Below are positions 26,863-34,997 of a stretch of 64,000 nt of DNA, in pieces (position 1 is the first letter of the stretch; each line of letters opens with the position of its first letter). Source of the stretch: Halorubrum ruber. GTDB lineage: Archaea; Halobacteriota; Halobacteria; Halobacteriales; Haloferacaceae. The notes beneath the pieces were generated by a model. The model saw only the letters and a list, made by a program, of their open reading frames with translations. It had not been told where the DNA came from and did not search any database. The stretch is from positions 2,651,218-2,715,217 of the forward strand of contig NZ_CP073695.1 of the NCBI RefSeq assembly GCF_018228765.1. The letters run 5' to 3'. Both the position numbers and the translations under genes were made by a program.

Positions 26863-28026
26863 TTACCTGTAGAACTCGCGGAGGAGTCGCTTGTAGAGCG
26901 GGGGGCGCTCCCGGGAGCCGCGCGACCGGATCCGGGCGGGCTCGCCGCGCAACAGCAGCAGCCCGATCGAGACGATTCCGCCGCCGAGCAGGCCGTTTAT
27001 CGCGACGAGCGGCGCCCACGGGTGGACCCCGTACAGCTCGTCGACGATGCCGGGCGGCAGCACGGCGAGGTAGCGGTGTTCGACGACGAACAGGCGGTAG
27101 TACCCCGTCTCGTCGGGCGCCGACAGCGTCACCGTCGTCGACGCCTCGCCGCGACTGCCGACCGAGAGCCGCTGCGGGTCGACGTCGACACCCGGGCTCG
27201 CCGGCGTGACGTACGCGTACACGGGGACCAGCCCGGCGTTGGGGACGACGTACTCGAGCTCCTGGCTCGTGCCGCTCTCGATGACGGTCGGGTTCTCCGA
27301 CTCGAACTCGGCGCTCACGACGCCGTACTCCTGTGTCCCGGCGGGGACGACCATCGCGGCCGTCGCGGTGGCCATCAACACGAGCGCCAGCACGCCGAGG
27401 ATCGCGAACACAGAGGTGCCATCGTCGCGCGACCGGTCCCGGGAGTCGCGGTCGCGCGTGCCGGCGTTGAGGTACCAGTCGACCGCGTAGGCGACGACCG
27501 ACAGCCCGAAGACGATGTACGCGAGCCCCTGCGTCCCCTGGAACGAGCGGACGCCGAACGTCACCGCGAGCCACGTCTGGACGGACTGGAGCGCGGACTG
27601 GAACCCCATCGCGACGGTGCCCAAGTGCGGTATCACGACGACGCCGCCGCCGACCTGAAGCGCCTTCGCGACGATGTCGGCGTCTTGGACGATCGGTTCA
27701 CCCCCGTCCTGGTCGGTGAAGGGGTTGTTGTCGCCGCGGGTGACGTACCCGCGCTCGGTCTCCTCGACGACGCGGTGGGTCGTCAGGCCGCCGCCCTGGA
27801 TCTCTTGGGCGTCGAACGTCACGACGTCTCCCGGGCCGATCCCGCCCGCGATCTGCGCGGGGATCGCCACGAACCCGTCGCCGGGGGAGAGCGTCGGCTG
27901 CATGCTCCCGGTCTCGACGTAGCTGAGGAGTATCGGCTGTCCGAGGAACTGGCCGACGACGAGCGAGACGACGACCAGCACCGCGGCCGCCTGAAGGGCC
28001 ACGGACAGCGTTCGTTTGATGGACAT
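26863..28026 (-). CDS. Archaeal type I signal peptidase (SipW/Sec11-like) with C-terminal extension
   Basis: A 387-residue protein. Residues 1 to about 165 form an ER/archaeal-type signal peptidase: membrane helix, catalytic Ser in VETGSMQPTL (about residue 41), PGDVVTF, the catalytic His in LTTHRVVEE replacing the bacterial Lys, and RGDNNPFTD. The second half contains more helices and a beta-rich exterior segment (SVGSRGEASTTVTLSAP), an extension seen in haloarchaeal SipW-like enzymes. With DUF5305 immediately downstream and DUF1102 substrates about 4 kb away, it is probably the dedicated peptidase of this cluster. Confidence 0.88.
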   Translation of the reverse strand: MSIKRTLSVALQAAAVLVVVSLVVGQFLGQPILLSYVETGSMQPTLSPGDGFVAIPAQIAGGIGPGDVVTFDAQEIQGGGLTTHRVVEETERGYVTRGDNNPFTDQDGGEPIVQDADIVAKALQVGGGVVVIPHLGTVAMGFQSALQSVQTWLAVTFGVRSFQGTQGLAYIVFGLSVVAYAVDWYLNAGTRDRDSRDRSRDDGTSVFAILGVLALVLMATATAAMVVPAGTQEYGVVSAEFESENPTVIESGTSQELEYVVPNAGLVPVYAYVTPASPGVDVDPQRLSVGSRGEASTTVTLSAPDETGYYRLFVVEHRYLAVLPPGIVDELYGVHPWAPLVAINGLLGGGIVSIGLLLLRGEPARIRSRGSRERPPLYKRLLREFYR

Positions 28027-28229
28027 GGTGTCGGTCTCTGGTCGGGGGCAGTCTCGGATCGAAGGCGGTCTCGGCGCAGCGGCGATCTCGGGGCGCCGGC
28101 GATCTCGGGGCGGCTCCCGCCGCGAAGCGGTTCCTGTCGTCAGAGCGTCAGGTAGCCGTCGATCGCTGAACGGCGGCGTGTCCTAATAAGTTCGTGGGTG
28201 GAGGCGAGTCCGGACGGTTGCGGACGGCC

Positions 28230-29174
28230 TTATTCGTCGAAGACGCCGCCCGCAAGCAGCGCGAACGGGCCGATGAAGCCCAGACAGAACCCGAGCAGGT
28301 GGACGTAGAGGTTCACGACGCTGTCGGCGCCCGCGGGGTCGGACGGGAACCCGACGACGGGGTAGCCGACGGCGACCGCCGCACCGACGGCGAGTAGGTC
28401 ACCGTAGCCGGGGCGCGAGGCGATCGACTTCGCGTGCGCCCGGAGCGACCGCGGGAGCCGCACCCCGCTGCTGGCCGCGTACAGCAGCGCGAGGAGCGCG
28501 CCCGCGACGCCGATCGACAGCCCCGCCAGCCCGATTCCCTCCGTCGAGACGGGCAGCGCGAGGAGCGCGATCCACCCGACGAGCGCGAAGAAGACCGCCG
28601 GTAGCGCGGCGACGGAGGCCCCGGGCGCGAACTGCTCGCGGGCGTAGTAGTACCACACGATGGGAAGCAGGCCGGCCAGCGCCATGTTGACCCCGGAGAA
28701 GCCGAAGCCGATCGCGTTCCGCGGGACCGCGAGGTTCAGCGCGGACAGCGCGAAGGGGAAGGCTGCGAGGTAGGTGACGAACGCCGTGAAGAAGAGGCGC
28801 CGGCGCCCGCTCAGGACCGCGAGCGCGTAGTCGGTCCCGGCGAGCAGCCCGTACCCGGCGAGGTTCCCGAGCAGGTGGTCGGCGCCGAGGTGGACGTAGT
28901 GCGCCGTGAACGCCGACAGCAGCGTGGGGTCGGTGTACGCGAACGCGAGCGACCGGCGGGTCACTCGGGGGAGCGCGAACACGGCGACGAGGACTGTCGG
29001 CGGGAGGCAGAGCGCGACGAGGTCGATGAGGCGAGTGCGGGCGGACAGCTCGTCGAGGAACGCCGCGTACCCCGACCGACCGCGCGCGTCGCGGTCGCGG
29101 ACGGCACCGTCGCTCCCGTCTCTGCCCGGGGCCGAACGGTCAGTCTCCGACGAGAGGTCGCTCACGGGAATCAC
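28230..29174 (-). CDS. Rhomboid-like intramembrane serine protease
   Basis: A 314-residue membrane protein. After a polar leader of about 45 residues come roughly seven hydrophobic segments. The early loop HYVHLGADHLLGNLAG holds the conserved rhomboid His and Asn, GFGFSGVNMALAG holds the GxSG catalytic Ser, and VHLLGFCLGF near the C-terminus carries the catalytic His. All key residues are therefore present. It sits between the signal peptidase and a large surface protein on the same strand and could process cluster proteins. Confidence 0.85.
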   Translation of the reverse strand: MIPVSDLSSETDRSAPGRDGSDGAVRDRDARGRSGYAAFLDELSARTRLIDLVALCLPPTVLVAVFALPRVTRRSLAFAYTDPTLLSAFTAHYVHLGADHLLGNLAGYGLLAGTDYALAVLSGRRRLFFTAFVTYLAAFPFALSALNLAVPRNAIGFGFSGVNMALAGLLPIVWYYYAREQFAPGASVAALPAVFFALVGWIALLALPVSTEGIGLAGLSIGVAGALLALLYAASSGVRLPRSLRAHAKSIASRPGYGDLLAVGAAVAVGYPVVGFPSDPAGADSVVNLYVHLLGFCLGFIGPFALLAGGVFDE

Positions 29175-29262
29175 TTCCGCGACGCTCGGTTAATCTCTGT
29201 GGTCCCGGGATCCAACGGCGATACCCGTCGACCGGCGTCCGCGCCACCGACGCGAGCGGGTG

Positions 29263-30816
29263 TCACGACCGCGGCATCCGCCGCACGAGCGCGACGCTCG
29301 CCAAGGCGATGACGAGGAACACGGCGAGTCCGACGAGGTTCGACGGGCCGATCCCGCTCGGCTCCTCGGTGGGCGGATCGGACGCGTCGCCGTCGGGCGC
29401 CGCCGTGCCGCCGTCGTCCGTTCCTCCCTCGACAGACGCGGTGTCGTCCTCGTCGCCGTCACCGGCCGGGTCGCCGACCGCGAGCGTCCCCGCCGAGGCG
29501 TCGTCGACCGCGATGTCGTACTCGCCGGGGTCGTCGAACGCCGGTTCGAACGCGACGGCCGCGCTCTCTCCGGGGTCGAGTTCGACCCGCTGCGTCGCGA
29601 GCGGCTCGCCGTCCGCGGTGAGCGTCACGTCGCGCGCGCCGTCGTCGCGCCCCTCGTTCGCGACCGTTGCGCGGACGACGGCCGACTCGCCGGCGTCGAC
29701 GGCCTCGCGGTCGAGCGAGGCGTCGGTCGCGCGGATGCGGGCCCGGTCGGTCGCCACGGCGAACACCGAGAACTCGTCGGTCGACGCCGTGACGTGGACC
29801 CGGTCCTCGGGCAGGTCGAGCAGGCGGCGGACGGCCGGGTCGACGCGCTCCGTCTCCAGCCGTTCCCAGCCGCCGGGCGCCGACTCGGACCGGCGGTACA
29901 GCGAGATGTCGTCGGGGTCGCCGCCCGTCTCGTTGAGGTAGTCGCGGTCGACGCTCATAGAGAACCGGACGCGAGACACCTCATCGCCGGCGAACGAGTG
30001 GTCGAACTCGAAGTAGCCGTTCGGCGCCGCGCCCCGGGTGTCGTTCAGCGGCCCCGCCGACGGGAACGGGTCCGGTCGCCCGACCGTCTCGAAGTTGACG
30101 TCGCGGCCGTTCTCGCTCGTGATCCGCACGCGGTCGAGGGTGACGTCGCCACCTGCGATCTCCATCGCGCCCGCGTCGAACGTGACGCCGTCGCCCGGAG
30201 AGAGCTCGCGGCCCTCGAACTCTCGGCGGTCGGGCTCGGGGCGACGAACGGTCGTCGCGGCGCCGCCGTCGGCGTCCTCCTCCTCGCCGTCCGCGTTCGA
30301 CGACATCGACTCCGGTTCCGCGACCTCGGCGCGGATGTCGAAGTCGTCCCCGCCCAGCTGCGTGCCGGCGACGGCGCCGCGCGCGTCCACTTCGAGCCCG
30401 ATCGCGACCGTCTCGTCGGGACCGAGCGTGACATTGTTCGCCTCGCCCTCGATCGACTCGCCGTCGGCGACGAAGGTGACGTTCTCCTCGGGGTGTTCGA
30501 TCCACACGCGGGCGTACTCGTCGGCGCTGTAGGTGATCGTGAACACGCCCTCGGCCGAGGCGAGGGTTCCCGGGTTGACCCCCTCGAAGTCGCTCGGGAG
30601 CTTCGGGTTCGACCCCGAGACGTCGACGACGATCTCGTCGTCGTCGTTCAGGTACGCGTAGGCGCCGTTGGGGCCGTCCACGGGGTGAACGGCGAGGCGC
30701 TCCTCCGCGAACGTGTCCCCCGGCCCGTCGACCACCGCTGCCCCCGTCGCGAAGGCGAGGCCTCCCGCGGCGGCGACGAGGACAGCGAGGAGGAGGGTCC
30801 GGCGGACGGTGGACAT
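29263..30816 (-). CDS. Large secreted surface protein with CARDB-like and PGF-pre-PGF-like domains
   Basis: A 517-residue protein with a Sec-type signal peptide (RRTLLLAVLVAAAGGLAFATGAA). The N-terminal beta-rich region resembles DUF1102, the middle segment (YFEFDHSFAGDEVSRVRFSM, LDLPEDRVHVTAS, EFSVFAVATD) resembles a PGF-pre-PGF domain, and a CARDB-like repeat follows (RATVANEGRDDGARDVTLTA). A Gly/Asp/Thr-rich stalk leads to a single C-terminal membrane helix and RRMPRS tail. It is probably a cell-surface protein anchored by its C-terminus. Confidence 0.78.
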   Translation of the reverse strand: MSTVRRTLLLAVLVAAAGGLAFATGAAVVDGPGDTFAEERLAVHPVDGPNGAYAYLNDDDEIVVDVSGSNPKLPSDFEGVNPGTLASAEGVFTITYSADEYARVWIEHPEENVTFVADGESIEGEANNVTLGPDETVAIGLEVDARGAVAGTQLGGDDFDIRAEVAEPESMSSNADGEEEDADGGAATTVRRPEPDRREFEGRELSPGDGVTFDAGAMEIAGGDVTLDRVRITSENGRDVNFETVGRPDPFPSAGPLNDTRGAAPNGYFEFDHSFAGDEVSRVRFSMSVDRDYLNETGGDPDDISLYRRSESAPGGWERLETERVDPAVRRLLDLPEDRVHVTASTDEFSVFAVATDRARIRATDASLDREAVDAGESAVVRATVANEGRDDGARDVTLTADGEPLATQRVELDPGESAAVAFEPAFDDPGEYDIAVDDASAGTLAVGDPAGDGDEDDTASVEGGTDDGGTAAPDGDASDPPTEEPSGIGPSNLVGLAVFLVIALASVALVRRMPRS

Positions 30817-31137
30817 GTATATCGGGTCGACCCTTGCGGCCGGAAGCCCTTGGTTATGCGGTGCTTGAAGTTCCGAAGGGGTTCGTCAACGTGTCCGAGA
30901 GCCGCGCGGGACCGCGGAGTCACCGCCCCAAAAAGTGATTCGGAATGTGATAATTTCATATATCGAATCGCGATCAAATAGGTTGTTCGTCAGTTGAGAT
31001 GCCGAAGGAATCACTCAAACCCCGCAGAACAGGCGTATCAGGCCCATTCGCGGAGACGATCGTGAACGCAAATAAACGTTGTCGAGTTATCACAACCTGT
31101 GGTTTTATGTTGGTGTGTTCATATTTGTCTGACGTAA
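30817..31137. other. Divergent intergenic promoter region of the surface cluster
   Basis: A 321-base gap between the reverse-strand surface protein and the forward DUF7344 gene. It is distinctly AT-rich compared with its flanks, with runs such as TGATAATTTCATATATCG around 30947-30966 and GGTTTTATGTTGG shortly before the DUF7344 start, giving candidate TATA boxes for both directions. No gene or RNA structure is evident. Confidence 0.5.
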
Positions 31138-31725
31138 ATGGCGTCGGCACAGCAGATCGAGACGGGAGGGGCAGAGCCGGCGGCGGAGATCTCCGAAGAC
31201 GATCTGTTCGACGTTCTGGCCAACCAGCGGCGGCGGTTCGCGGTACACCTGCTGAAACGCGAGCCGGACGACGCGGTCGAGATCGGCGAGATGGCGGAGC
31301 AGATCGCGGCCTGGGAGAACGGGATCGACACCGCCGAGATATCGAGCAGCGAGCGGAAGCGAGTGTACACGGCGCTCCAGCAGTCGCACCTGCCGAAGAT
31401 GGACGACGCGGGGGTCGTGGAGTTCAACAAGGCGCGCGGTGTCGTCGAGCCGACGCCGGCGCTGACGGACGTGGACGTCTACCTCGACGTCGTGGAGGGC
31501 CGAGAGATACCGTGGAGCGAGTACTACCTCGGGCTCTCCGGCGTCGCCGCCGCGCTCGTCTCGGCGGTGTGGATCGGGGTGTGGCCGTTCACGCTCCTCC
31601 CCGAGATGGCGTGGACGCTGGCTATCGTCGTCGCGTTCGCGTTCTCGGCGCTGGCGCACAAGTACTACACCGCGGAGATGGAGGTCGGCCGCGGCGAGGA
31701 GCCGCCCGAAGTGGGCGGCGAGTGA
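31138..31725 (+). CDS. DUF7344 winged-helix membrane protein
   Basis: A 195-residue protein. Residues 20 to about 105 match the haloarchaeal DUF7344 winged helix: DLFDVLANQRRRFAVHLLK, EIGEMAEQIAAWENG, SSERKRVYTALQQSHLPKMD. Two hydrophobic helices follow near the C-terminus (GVAAALVSAVWIGVWPF and TLAIVVAFAFSAL). Membrane-tethered helix-turn-helix proteins of this type often sit beside exported-protein genes and are presumed regulators. It lies just upstream of the first DUF1102 gene. Confidence 0.82.
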   Translation: MASAQQIETGGAEPAAEISEDDLFDVLANQRRRFAVHLLKREPDDAVEIGEMAEQIAAWENGIDTAEISSSERKRVYTALQQSHLPKMDDAGVVEFNKARGVVEPTPALTDVDVYLDVVEGREIPWSEYYLGLSGVAAALVSAVWIGVWPFTLLPEMAWTLAIVVAFAFSALAHKYYTAEMEVGRGEEPPEVGGE

Positions 31726-31788
31726 GCGACCGGGGATCGGATCGGAGCGCGGGCGGACAGGGAGTCGGGGTCGGCGGCGAGAACGGGG

Positions 31789-31850
31789 TTCAGGCCGATG
31801 TCACTGAGGTTCAGGCCGATGTCACGGGCGTTCAAGCCGAGCGATACCCG
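31789..31850 (+). repeat. Short tandem repeat upstream of the first DUF1102 gene
   Basis: Two exact copies of GTTCAGGCCGATGTCAC in 21-base units and a partial third (GTTCAAGCCGA) lie between the DUF7344 stop and the DUF1102 start, just before a CTCATAACCTTAAG promoter-like segment. The position and phasing of two helical turns suggest operator sites, but this is inference. Confidence 0.55.
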
Positions 31851-31925
31851 CTTCCGATGGCTCATAACCTTAAGTGCGCGACACGTGTTGTCACCCAGTA
31901 AGCGAGTGTCGGACCCACGCACACC

Positions 31926-32729
31926 ATGAAACGACGCAACCTCATCCTCCTGCTCGGCGGCGGCGGATCGGCGGCGCTGAGCACCGGGACCGGCGCGTTC
32001 AGCAGCATGGAGGCTGAGCGGGGCGTGGAAGTGAACGTCGTCGACGACGATGTGGCGTACGTGGGGTACAGCGAGTCGGACAAAACGATCCCGTCGGACC
32101 TGAAAAACGACGGGGCTCTTCACCTGGTCACGATCACGAACCGTTTCTCGGAGAAAATTCGTATCACGGATGTCTCGATCGACGACGACGACACGGGAGT
32201 GGTAGCGGACGTGTCGTACGACCCCGTAATCGAGACCGGGCACGCAGAGGACATCGTCGGTCACGTCGAGGGACTCGCACCTGACGACAGCGTCGATGTC
32301 GAGATTACGGTGACCGTCGAGGGCACGGGAGTCACGGCGCAGCTGTTCGGCGATACGGAGACGCGACGGTTCACGATCGAACGGAGCGACCAGGATGTCG
32401 TTCCCGTCGACAGGGAAGTGGAGTACTTCGGCAACGGTAACGCGGAGATCCTCCGAGACAACGAGAACCTGAGCGTCGATGTCTACCTCTTCGACAAGAA
32501 TCCGGGCCAAGGCGACGAGATTGTGACGAAGAACGTGAAGATTGACACAGATAAGAACCTTAGAGGCCAGTTGTCCGGAGCCGGTGGTGACCGGATCATC
32601 GGCGTCACTCTCAACGGCACCACCTACGTCCATCCGCAGTGGAACTCAGGGACCTGTAGCTTCGAAAAGCCGAACAACGGTGGCTTCGGTGTACCCTCTG
32701 ATAGCGCCCCTAGTTGCGGCTCCGAGTAG
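31926..32729 (+). CDS. DUF1102 exported protein with SipW-type signal peptide (1 of 2)
   Basis: A 267-residue exported protein. The N-terminus MKRRNLILLLGGGGS followed by STGTGAFSSMEAERG fits the SipW-dependent signal peptide pattern (charged start, Gly-rich core, TGTGAFS before the cleavage region). The mature part is beta-rich and acidic like DUF1102 proteins: VNVVDDDVAYVGY, HLVTITNRFSEKIRITDVSI. Two Cys near the C-terminus (GTCSF and SCGSE) may form a disulfide. It is the first of two related exported proteins, likely substrates of the clustered signal peptidase; similarity to TasA/camelysin-type fibre subunits is by architecture only. Confidence 0.82.
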   Translation: MKRRNLILLLGGGGSAALSTGTGAFSSMEAERGVEVNVVDDDVAYVGYSESDKTIPSDLKNDGALHLVTITNRFSEKIRITDVSIDDDDTGVVADVSYDPVIETGHAEDIVGHVEGLAPDDSVDVEITVTVEGTGVTAQLFGDTETRRFTIERSDQDVVPVDREVEYFGNGNAEILRDNENLSVDVYLFDKNPGQGDEIVTKNVKIDTDKNLRGQLSGAGGDRIIGVTLNGTTYVHPQWNSGTCSFEKPNNGGFGVPSDSAPSCGSE

Positions 32730-33075
32730 CTGACAGCTTTTGCGGTTCGGAGGTGTCTGTTCTATCGGAGCGAATTCAGCCGGTACCGAGCAGCGAGTAG
32801 TAATATAGTCTATTTCACACATGGGTTCTGAGATCACGAGCGTCGAACTGGTTTTGGGGCCAGATTTGGACTCGAAGGGGCGGCATGAATCGTGTTCAGG
32901 CGGTCTCATCTGCGTTTCAGACTCGAACGGAAAGGCATCTGTCGCCTACGGAAGATCTTCTGCTGACTCATAACGATATGGGATACACTCCATGGGTGTA
33001 GTAGAGCGACCCGGGGTGACACGGGATGTCTCGTGTCCCCGGCGGGTCGTGTGCGGTAACAGAGGTAGACAACCC
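32730..33075 (+). other. Intergenic region with promoter-like motif before the second DUF1102 gene
   Basis: A 346-base gap without a gene. It is less GC-rich than most of the window. A GACTCATAACGATATGG segment near 32966-32982 closely resembles the GGCTCATAACCTTAAG segment upstream of the first DUF1102 gene, suggesting a shared promoter or operator. A strong hairpin follows closer to the start codon. Confidence 0.5.
33011..33042 (+). promoter_or_regulatory. Inverted repeat in the leader of the second DUF1102 gene
   Basis: CCGGGG and CCCCGG flank ACACG and CGTGT around a short loop, giving an eleven-base-pair stem with a small two-base bulge. It ends 33 bases before the ATG at 33076. It could be an operator, an mRNA leader hairpin or a terminator for upstream transcription; the sequence does not decide. 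Confidence 0.5.
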
Positions 33076-33645
33076 ATGGAACGACGCAAATTTGTGGTCG
33101 GGCTGGGCGCATTGGCAACTGGAAGCGCGGCGGCGACGGGAACGGGCGCGTTCTCACAGGCAAGCGCATCACGTGGTGTGAGCGTTTCAGTCGTCTCGGA
33201 CAATAGTGCGTTCGCGACGCTGCTTGCGAATGATTCAGGCCTAGAGAACTCGGAGTACGCCGAACAGCAGAACGGTAAACTCGAGTTACGGTTTAATGAG
33301 AATGCGGATGTAAACAGTGGTGGCTTCCTTTCCGATGGGACGGGCCTCAGCACTGACTCGGAGTACTTCTTTGACAACGTGTTCGGATACGGCTCGCGGA
33401 TCGGCGACAGTGTGACGGCCGAGATCGACTGGAGTGGACTCGATAACCCAGAACACTTCGTATTCTACGATATACCCCAGCAGGGTCGACCAACTGAGGT
33501 CAACCCTGACGGGGACTACACTGAGGGATTCCCCGGTACCGGTAGCGGCTCGTACGTCGGAGTCGGAGTTGGTATAGATACGACCGGAGCCGACCTTGGA
33601 AGCGAATGGGAGACCGGAACGGTTGAAATCACGTTCGAGAACTAA
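33076..33645 (+). CDS. DUF1102 exported protein with SipW-type signal peptide (2 of 2)
   Basis: A 189-residue exported protein starting MERRKFVVGLGALATG followed by ATGTGAFSQASASRG, the same TGTGAFS signal pattern as its neighbour. The mature region (VSVVSDNSAFATLLAND, LELRFNENADVNSGG, FFDNVFGYGSRIGDSVTAEI, FVFYDIPQQG) is typical DUF1102, beta-rich and without Cys. Composition is noticeably less GC-rich than the surrounding genes. It is probably a paralogue co-regulated with the upstream copy and exported by the cluster peptidase. Confidence 0.82.
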   Translation: MERRKFVVGLGALATGSAAATGTGAFSQASASRGVSVSVVSDNSAFATLLANDSGLENSEYAEQQNGKLELRFNENADVNSGGFLSDGTGLSTDSEYFFDNVFGYGSRIGDSVTAEIDWSGLDNPEHFVFYDIPQQGRPTEVNPDGDYTEGFPGTGSGSYVGVGVGIDTTGADLGSEWETGTVEITFEN

Positions 33646-33650
33646 AATCC

Positions 33651-33755
33651 TACGAGCCGGACCCGGACACGCGCGTGACCGCTCTGATGTAGGAGTTCGG
33701 GGACCGCGAGGTCGGTATCGGCGCGACCGTCACCCTAATCGGACTGGTGACTTTT
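33651..33755 (+). pseudogene. Degenerate copy of the DUF7550-like small membrane protein
   Basis: Translated in one frame this reads EPDPDTRVTALM, then a TAG stop at 33690-33692, then EFGDREVGIGATVTLIGLV. The intact gene at 36922 reads EPDPDKRVTAPMQEFGSREVGIGAAVTLVGLL, so the stop replaces the Gln codon. The copy also lacks a start and loses similarity after the first half of the membrane helix. It begins five bases after the second DUF1102 gene. Confidence 0.82.
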
Positions 33756-33905
33756 TTGAAGATTATTAACAGAGAACCACCGACAGCGATACGTCTCGGT
33801 ATACTGCGAGGCTGTCGGCACCCCAAAACCCAGACCCGTCCCGAGCATCGAGTCGTTGGAGTCGTTTGAGTAACGACTATTACGGCTCGTGAGAGAGGCC
33901 TCGGT

Positions 33906-34019
33906 ATGGTATCGCCCCTCCCGCTATCAGAGCAACAAAAGGAACGAATGCGGCGCGGCCGAGTCAGTTCCGGGGTCGCGACCGACGAAGCGGACATCGA
34001 CGAGATGCTCTACGGCTGA
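33906..34019 (+). CDS. Possible 37-residue protein or gene remnant
   Basis: An ATG at 33906 opens a frame MVSPLPLSEQQKERMRRG ending in DEADIDEMLYG. The acidic C-terminus and codon choice look protein-like, and the ending resembles the tail of longer haloarchaeal proteins, so this may be the 3' remnant of a deleted gene. There is no clear TATA box. It is convergent with the nucleotidyltransferase module. Confidence 0.35.
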   Translation: MVSPLPLSEQQKERMRRGRVSSGVATDEADIDEMLYG

Positions 34020-34033
34020 GTTCGGGCGTCGAT

Positions 34034-34312
34034 CTACTCCTCGCTGTTATTTTTCTCGTCGGTCTCACCTTCGGCCCGCAACGTCTCGTCCGCGAACTCC
34101 CGGATTCGCTTCTTCTCCTCGGCGCTCACGTCGACCGCCTGCGCGCTCTCGATCTGGCCGTTCACGACCGCGTTCTGCTGCGGGCCCCACACCTCCGGCG
34201 GCTGCGCGTTGATGTACTCGGCCCACCGGATCACCTGCTCGTAGCGGGGCGGTCGCTCGGGACTGTCGTCACTTCCGGCCGAGCCCTCTTCAGGCGTTCG
34301 TGAGTCGCTCAT
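34034..34312 (-). CDS. Small partner protein of a nucleotidyltransferase module
   Basis: A 92-residue hydrophilic protein starting MSDSRTPEEGSAGSDD. The middle part YEQVIRWAEYINAQPPEVWGPQQNAVVNGQIESA looks like a folded helical core, and the C-terminus is a charged helix. It overlaps the upstream nucleotidyltransferase gene by 23 bases in another frame, which is typical of obligate partners. I recognise no family; antitoxin or toxin partner status is inferred only from this arrangement. Confidence 0.7.
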   Translation of the reverse strand: MSDSRTPEEGSAGSDDSPERPPRYEQVIRWAEYINAQPPEVWGPQQNAVVNGQIESAQAVDVSAEEKKRIREFADETLRAEGETDEKNNSEE

Positions 34313-34892
34313 AGCGGTCCTCGACGTCGAGTCGTTCGACCCACGTTTCGAGCCGGTCGCGGGAAAGCGTTGCTCCGAAGACGGTGTAGAGGTGTGCGGC
34401 GTCTTCGAGATCGGTGCGACCGCCGAGCGAGAGCTTGTACGCGATCTGGAGTTCGGGCGGCCCGATGGGGACCGTCTCGCCGCCGACGTGCGCGTCGATC
34501 GCGTTCGCAAGCGAGGCGCGGTCGAACTCGTCGTTCGGGAACTTCACTTCGAGATGTGGCGTCATTTCGCCGTCCGGCGCGACCCAGATGTTCGTCCCGC
34601 TGGCGAGGTTCTCGTACGTATTCGAGAGCGGCATCGCCGGTCCCCAGTACCCCTCGCGCTCCAGTTCGGCGACGAGGTCGTCGATCCGTTCCGATGAGCA
34701 GCGCTCGATGAACACGTCGACGTCTTCGGTCGAACGCGACCGCCCAGCAAGGATGGCCACGTAGCCCGCGACGAAGACGTGGCCGATGTCGAGTCGCGAG
34801 AGCACTTGAGAGAACTCGAGCGCGAGCTCGTCGAGGCGATTGGGCTCGCGGTCGACGACGAGTCCGCGATCGGTGAGGTCGACGCCGCCCAT
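34290..34892 (-). CDS. Nucleotidyltransferase-fold protein (AbiEii/DUF6036-like)
   Basis: A 200-residue protein with VAGYVAILAGRSRSTEDVDVFIE, the G-x-G/R-x-T-x-D-x-D pattern of minimal nucleotidyltransferases. LEVKFPNDEFDRASL with a later GPPELQIAYKLSLGGRTDLEDA matches the AbiEii-like and DUF6036 groups, in which a Lys and the RxKDxxD-like helix follow. Such proteins often form two-gene toxin-antitoxin or abortive infection modules, here with the overlapping 92-residue gene. A GGTTAAATC box about 27 bases upstream supports the start at 34892. Confidence 0.8.
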   Translation of the reverse strand: MGGVDLTDRGLVVDREPNRLDELALEFSQVLSRLDIGHVFVAGYVAILAGRSRSTEDVDVFIERCSSERIDDLVAELEREGYWGPAMPLSNTYENLASGTNIWVAPDGEMTPHLEVKFPNDEFDRASLANAIDAHVGGETVPIGPPELQIAYKLSLGGRTDLEDAAHLYTVFGATLSRDRLETWVERLDVEDRYERLTNA

Positions 34893-34997
34893 ACGCGGTC
34901 GTTGATTCGGCCCCGGTTAAATCTCCGCTTCGATCTGAAAGCTCTCAGAGTCCGAGCTTGAAACGAAACGTCCGGCCCCGAACCGACCCGTGCCGGG

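Noticed and set aside
25837-28155. Long forward open frame opposite the signal peptidase and DUF5305 genes
   Set aside because: Both reverse-strand proteins have recognisable motifs and membrane segments; the forward frame is a shadow.
30999-31901. Forward open frame spanning the DUF7344 gene
   Set aside because: It overlaps DUF7344 in another frame and has Arg/Gly-rich shadow sequence; DUF7344 has clear family motifs.
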